NCBI GenBank assembly: GCA_947377285.1
Contig: CANCFT010000002.1
Span: 124,001-188,000 of the forward strand
Direction of reading: 5' to 3'
DNA from: Bacteriovoracaceae bacterium
GTDB lineage: Bacteria; Bdellovibrionota; Bacteriovoracia; Bacteriovoracales; Bacteriovoracaceae
DNA length: 64,000 nt
The stretch's first letter is position 1; every line of letters starts with the position of its first letter. The notes under the pieces were generated by a model. That model had not been told where the DNA came from, searched no databases, and saw only the letters and a program-made list of their open reading frames with translations. Positions 62,733-64,000 of this stretch are shown here, piece by piece. The translations under genes and the position numbers were made by a program.

Positions 62733-64000
62733 TTAAAGTGTAAATTTAAATTCCGACAATAAGATGCCAGGGACTTTTGATCCACCAACATCACGTTGTG
62801 AATACGAACCTGTATTTGGAATAATTTCAGAATAATTTGTTAAATCAACTAGCGCATCTCCAAAAATTGAATAAAAACTTTCATCAAATCGGAGGTCTTG
62901 AATTGGACAAATAATTTCTCCTTTTTCCACCCAAAAACAGGCATAACGAGTCATCCCTGTTAATCTTGCTGTTTCACGGTCAGACCAATTGAGATAATGC
63001 AAATCTGACAGGTATAAACCTGTTCCTAATTCCTTTAAAATATTTTCACGGGCCAGACTTCCTGATTTAATTACTGGAGACCTCATCCCTTCCCAATCTG
63101 TTGCAAAATTTGTTTCTACTTTATATTCATTGGACGTTCTAGTAGAAGTTAAGAAGTTTTTTAATAATCCATTTTCTATTATTGGCATTGAGCTCGCTGC
63201 CACTTCTCCACGGTCATTAAATCGTGGACTCATTCCTAGAGAGAAGTCTTCCGTTAAATTAAATTTTGGCGAGAGGTGTTTCGTTTTTTCCCAAAGACTT
63301 TTTAGAGATCCGTTTCCTCTTTGATGATCTCCCATTGAGACTCCACCCCATGAGAGTGTGCCTAATAATTCAGCAACGGCAGAAGGAGCAAGAAAAACAC
63401 GGTATGATCCTCGTTCAATAATTTTAGAGTCTCGGTCCATAAGACTTAACTTAAGTTCACTGTCTTTTATATTTTCACGTAATGCGAGTGCATCCCATGT
63501 GCTTCCTGCAAAAAGAGACTTCACTGCTTTTTGTTTGTTATTATATAATGAATAATCGAGATAAAAATTTCTGGTTTTAAACCAATGGAATTGTCCTGCT
63601 GAATTGATCGTTGCTCTGACAATATCGCCACTTGCAAACATACCGGCAAGGTCGACATGGCTTGCGTAATCGAGAACCCCTGAGAGCATTTCATCATTGC
63701 TAGGAAGTGCATTTAGGTTTTCTTCCTTAGTGATTCCATAAAAAGCTGGGCGAACTAAATAAGGATCGTCTGGAAGTTTTTCAATCCACTCTCGAGAGAT
63801 TTTTAATTTTTTTAATGCTAAATCGACATCTTCCTCGAAGGCCTTATATGGAAGTGTAAAACTTAGAGTTTTATTTCCTTTAATATAGACATAATCAATT
63901 GAGGCCTGTGCGACATTGGTAATTTGGCGAACCCGAGCTTTTGAAATCCTAGAAAATAAAGTTTCTTCTGCAGACAAAGTCATTGTTAATGATTCATCTT
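62733..64000 (-). CDS. TldD/PmbA-family protein (N-terminus beyond the window)
   Basis: The C-terminal 416-residue reading (to ATG 63983) continues open to the right edge, and residues ahead of that ATG (DESLT) and FSRISKARVRQ look like the middle of the N-terminal strand that PmbA-like proteins have, so the true start lies past the window and the gene is partial. GSYRVFLAPSAVAELLGTLSWGG, SPRFNDRGEVAASSMPIIENG and the C-terminal SDVRF-like ICPIQDLRFDES fit the TldD/PmbA family. I did not find the HExxxH zinc motif of TldD, so it is the PmbA-like, non-catalytic type. TldD/PmbA proteins mature peptides such as microcins. Confidence 0.85.
   Translation of the reverse strand, partial: DESLTMTLSAEETLFSRISKARVRQITNVAQASIDYVYIKGNKTLSFTLPYKAFEEDVDLALKKLKISREWIEKLPDDPYLVRPAFYGITKEENLNALPSNDEMLSGVLDYASHVDLAGMFASGDIVRATINSAGQFHWFKTRNFYLDYSLYNNKQKAVKSLFAGSTWDALALRENIKDSELKLSLMDRDSKIIERGSYRVFLAPSAVAELLGTLSWGGVSMGDHQRGNGSLKSLWEKTKHLSPKFNLTEDFSLGMSPRFNDRGEVAASSMPIIENGLLKNFLTSTRTSNEYKVETNFATDWEGMRSPVIKSGSLARENILKELGTGLYLSDLHYLNWSDRETARLTGMTRYACFWVEKGEIICPIQDLRFDESFYSIFGDALVDLTNYSEIIPNTGSYSQRDVGGSKVPGILLSEFKFTL

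Noticed and set aside
1..64000. CRISPR arrays, insertion sequences, prophage or toxin-antitoxin pairs
   Set aside because: No repeat-spacer pattern, transposase, integrase or recognisable toxin/antitoxin motif was seen.

Overview
The window is a compact, AT-rich (roughly one third G+C by eye) chromosomal segment with about 68 protein genes on both strands. I saw no rRNA, tRNA, IS element, prophage or CRISPR array. Gene content suggests a Gram-negative, Bdellovibrio/Bacteriovorax-like deltaproteobacterial predator lineage (Bacteriovoracales or relatives). The evidence is many short lipoproteins and exported proteins of unknown family, MltA, a LolCD/MacB-type exporter, beta-barrel outer-membrane proteins, many two-component proteins, and a signature of -24/-12 (sigma-54) promoters. 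This assignment is an inference, because no marker gene such as rRNA is present.

Layout. 1-8611: surface proteins, then an operon of a degenerate SDR-like protein, a YbhP-like phosphodiesterase and a ClsB-like phospholipase D protein; a barrel protein; a zinc-ribbon/DUF924 pair; a NYN-LOTUS protein; a Thr-rich lipoprotein. 8612-16118: RecQ, a three-gene ABC-2 exporter, small membrane and zinc-ribbon proteins, a DUF1232 protein and a phosphoribosyltransferase. 16223-25988: two kinase/response-regulator pairs flanking a rhomboid protease, an Hsp70-like protein with exported neighbours, NnrD and a SEC-C protein. 25985-35989: RadD, SCO protein, a broken serine-protease gene, an HPF-like ribosome factor, a DEAD-box helicase, DUF6172, a zinc-finger-less DksA-like coiled coil, TrmA and MltA. 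35986-42531: a five-gene cytochrome b / molybdo-oxidoreductase / MacAB-like exporter operon, a single-domain response regulator and a large unknown protein. 42703-53474: gamma-glutamyltransferase, an OmpR/kinase pair, agmatinase, a PhnD-like lipoprotein coupled to a hybrid kinase, and a regulator with two exported proteins. 53670-64000: MscS channel, ETHE1-like persulfide dioxygenase, YkgJ protein, a BMP-type nucleoside ABC transporter, a response regulator with a degenerate HD-GYP domain, and a TldD/PmbA protein running off the right edge.

How it works together. Regulation dominates: four histidine kinases and six receiver proteins lie in 64 kb, and several operons are preceded, 42-59 bases before the start codon, by good matches to sigma-54 promoters, including one in front of the ribosome-hibernation-like gene. 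Packing is extreme. Of 16 convergent gene pairs, six share exactly four bases at their stop codons and two abut with no gap, so classical terminators are rare (a clear one at 47793-47824, another at 52994-53028). Apart from the dead protease gene, no stretch above 300 bases lacks a gene; the larger gaps (5579-5850, 48115-48385, 53475-53669, 40083-40279, 23947-24137, 31376-31565) hold only promoter-like elements or nothing I can name.
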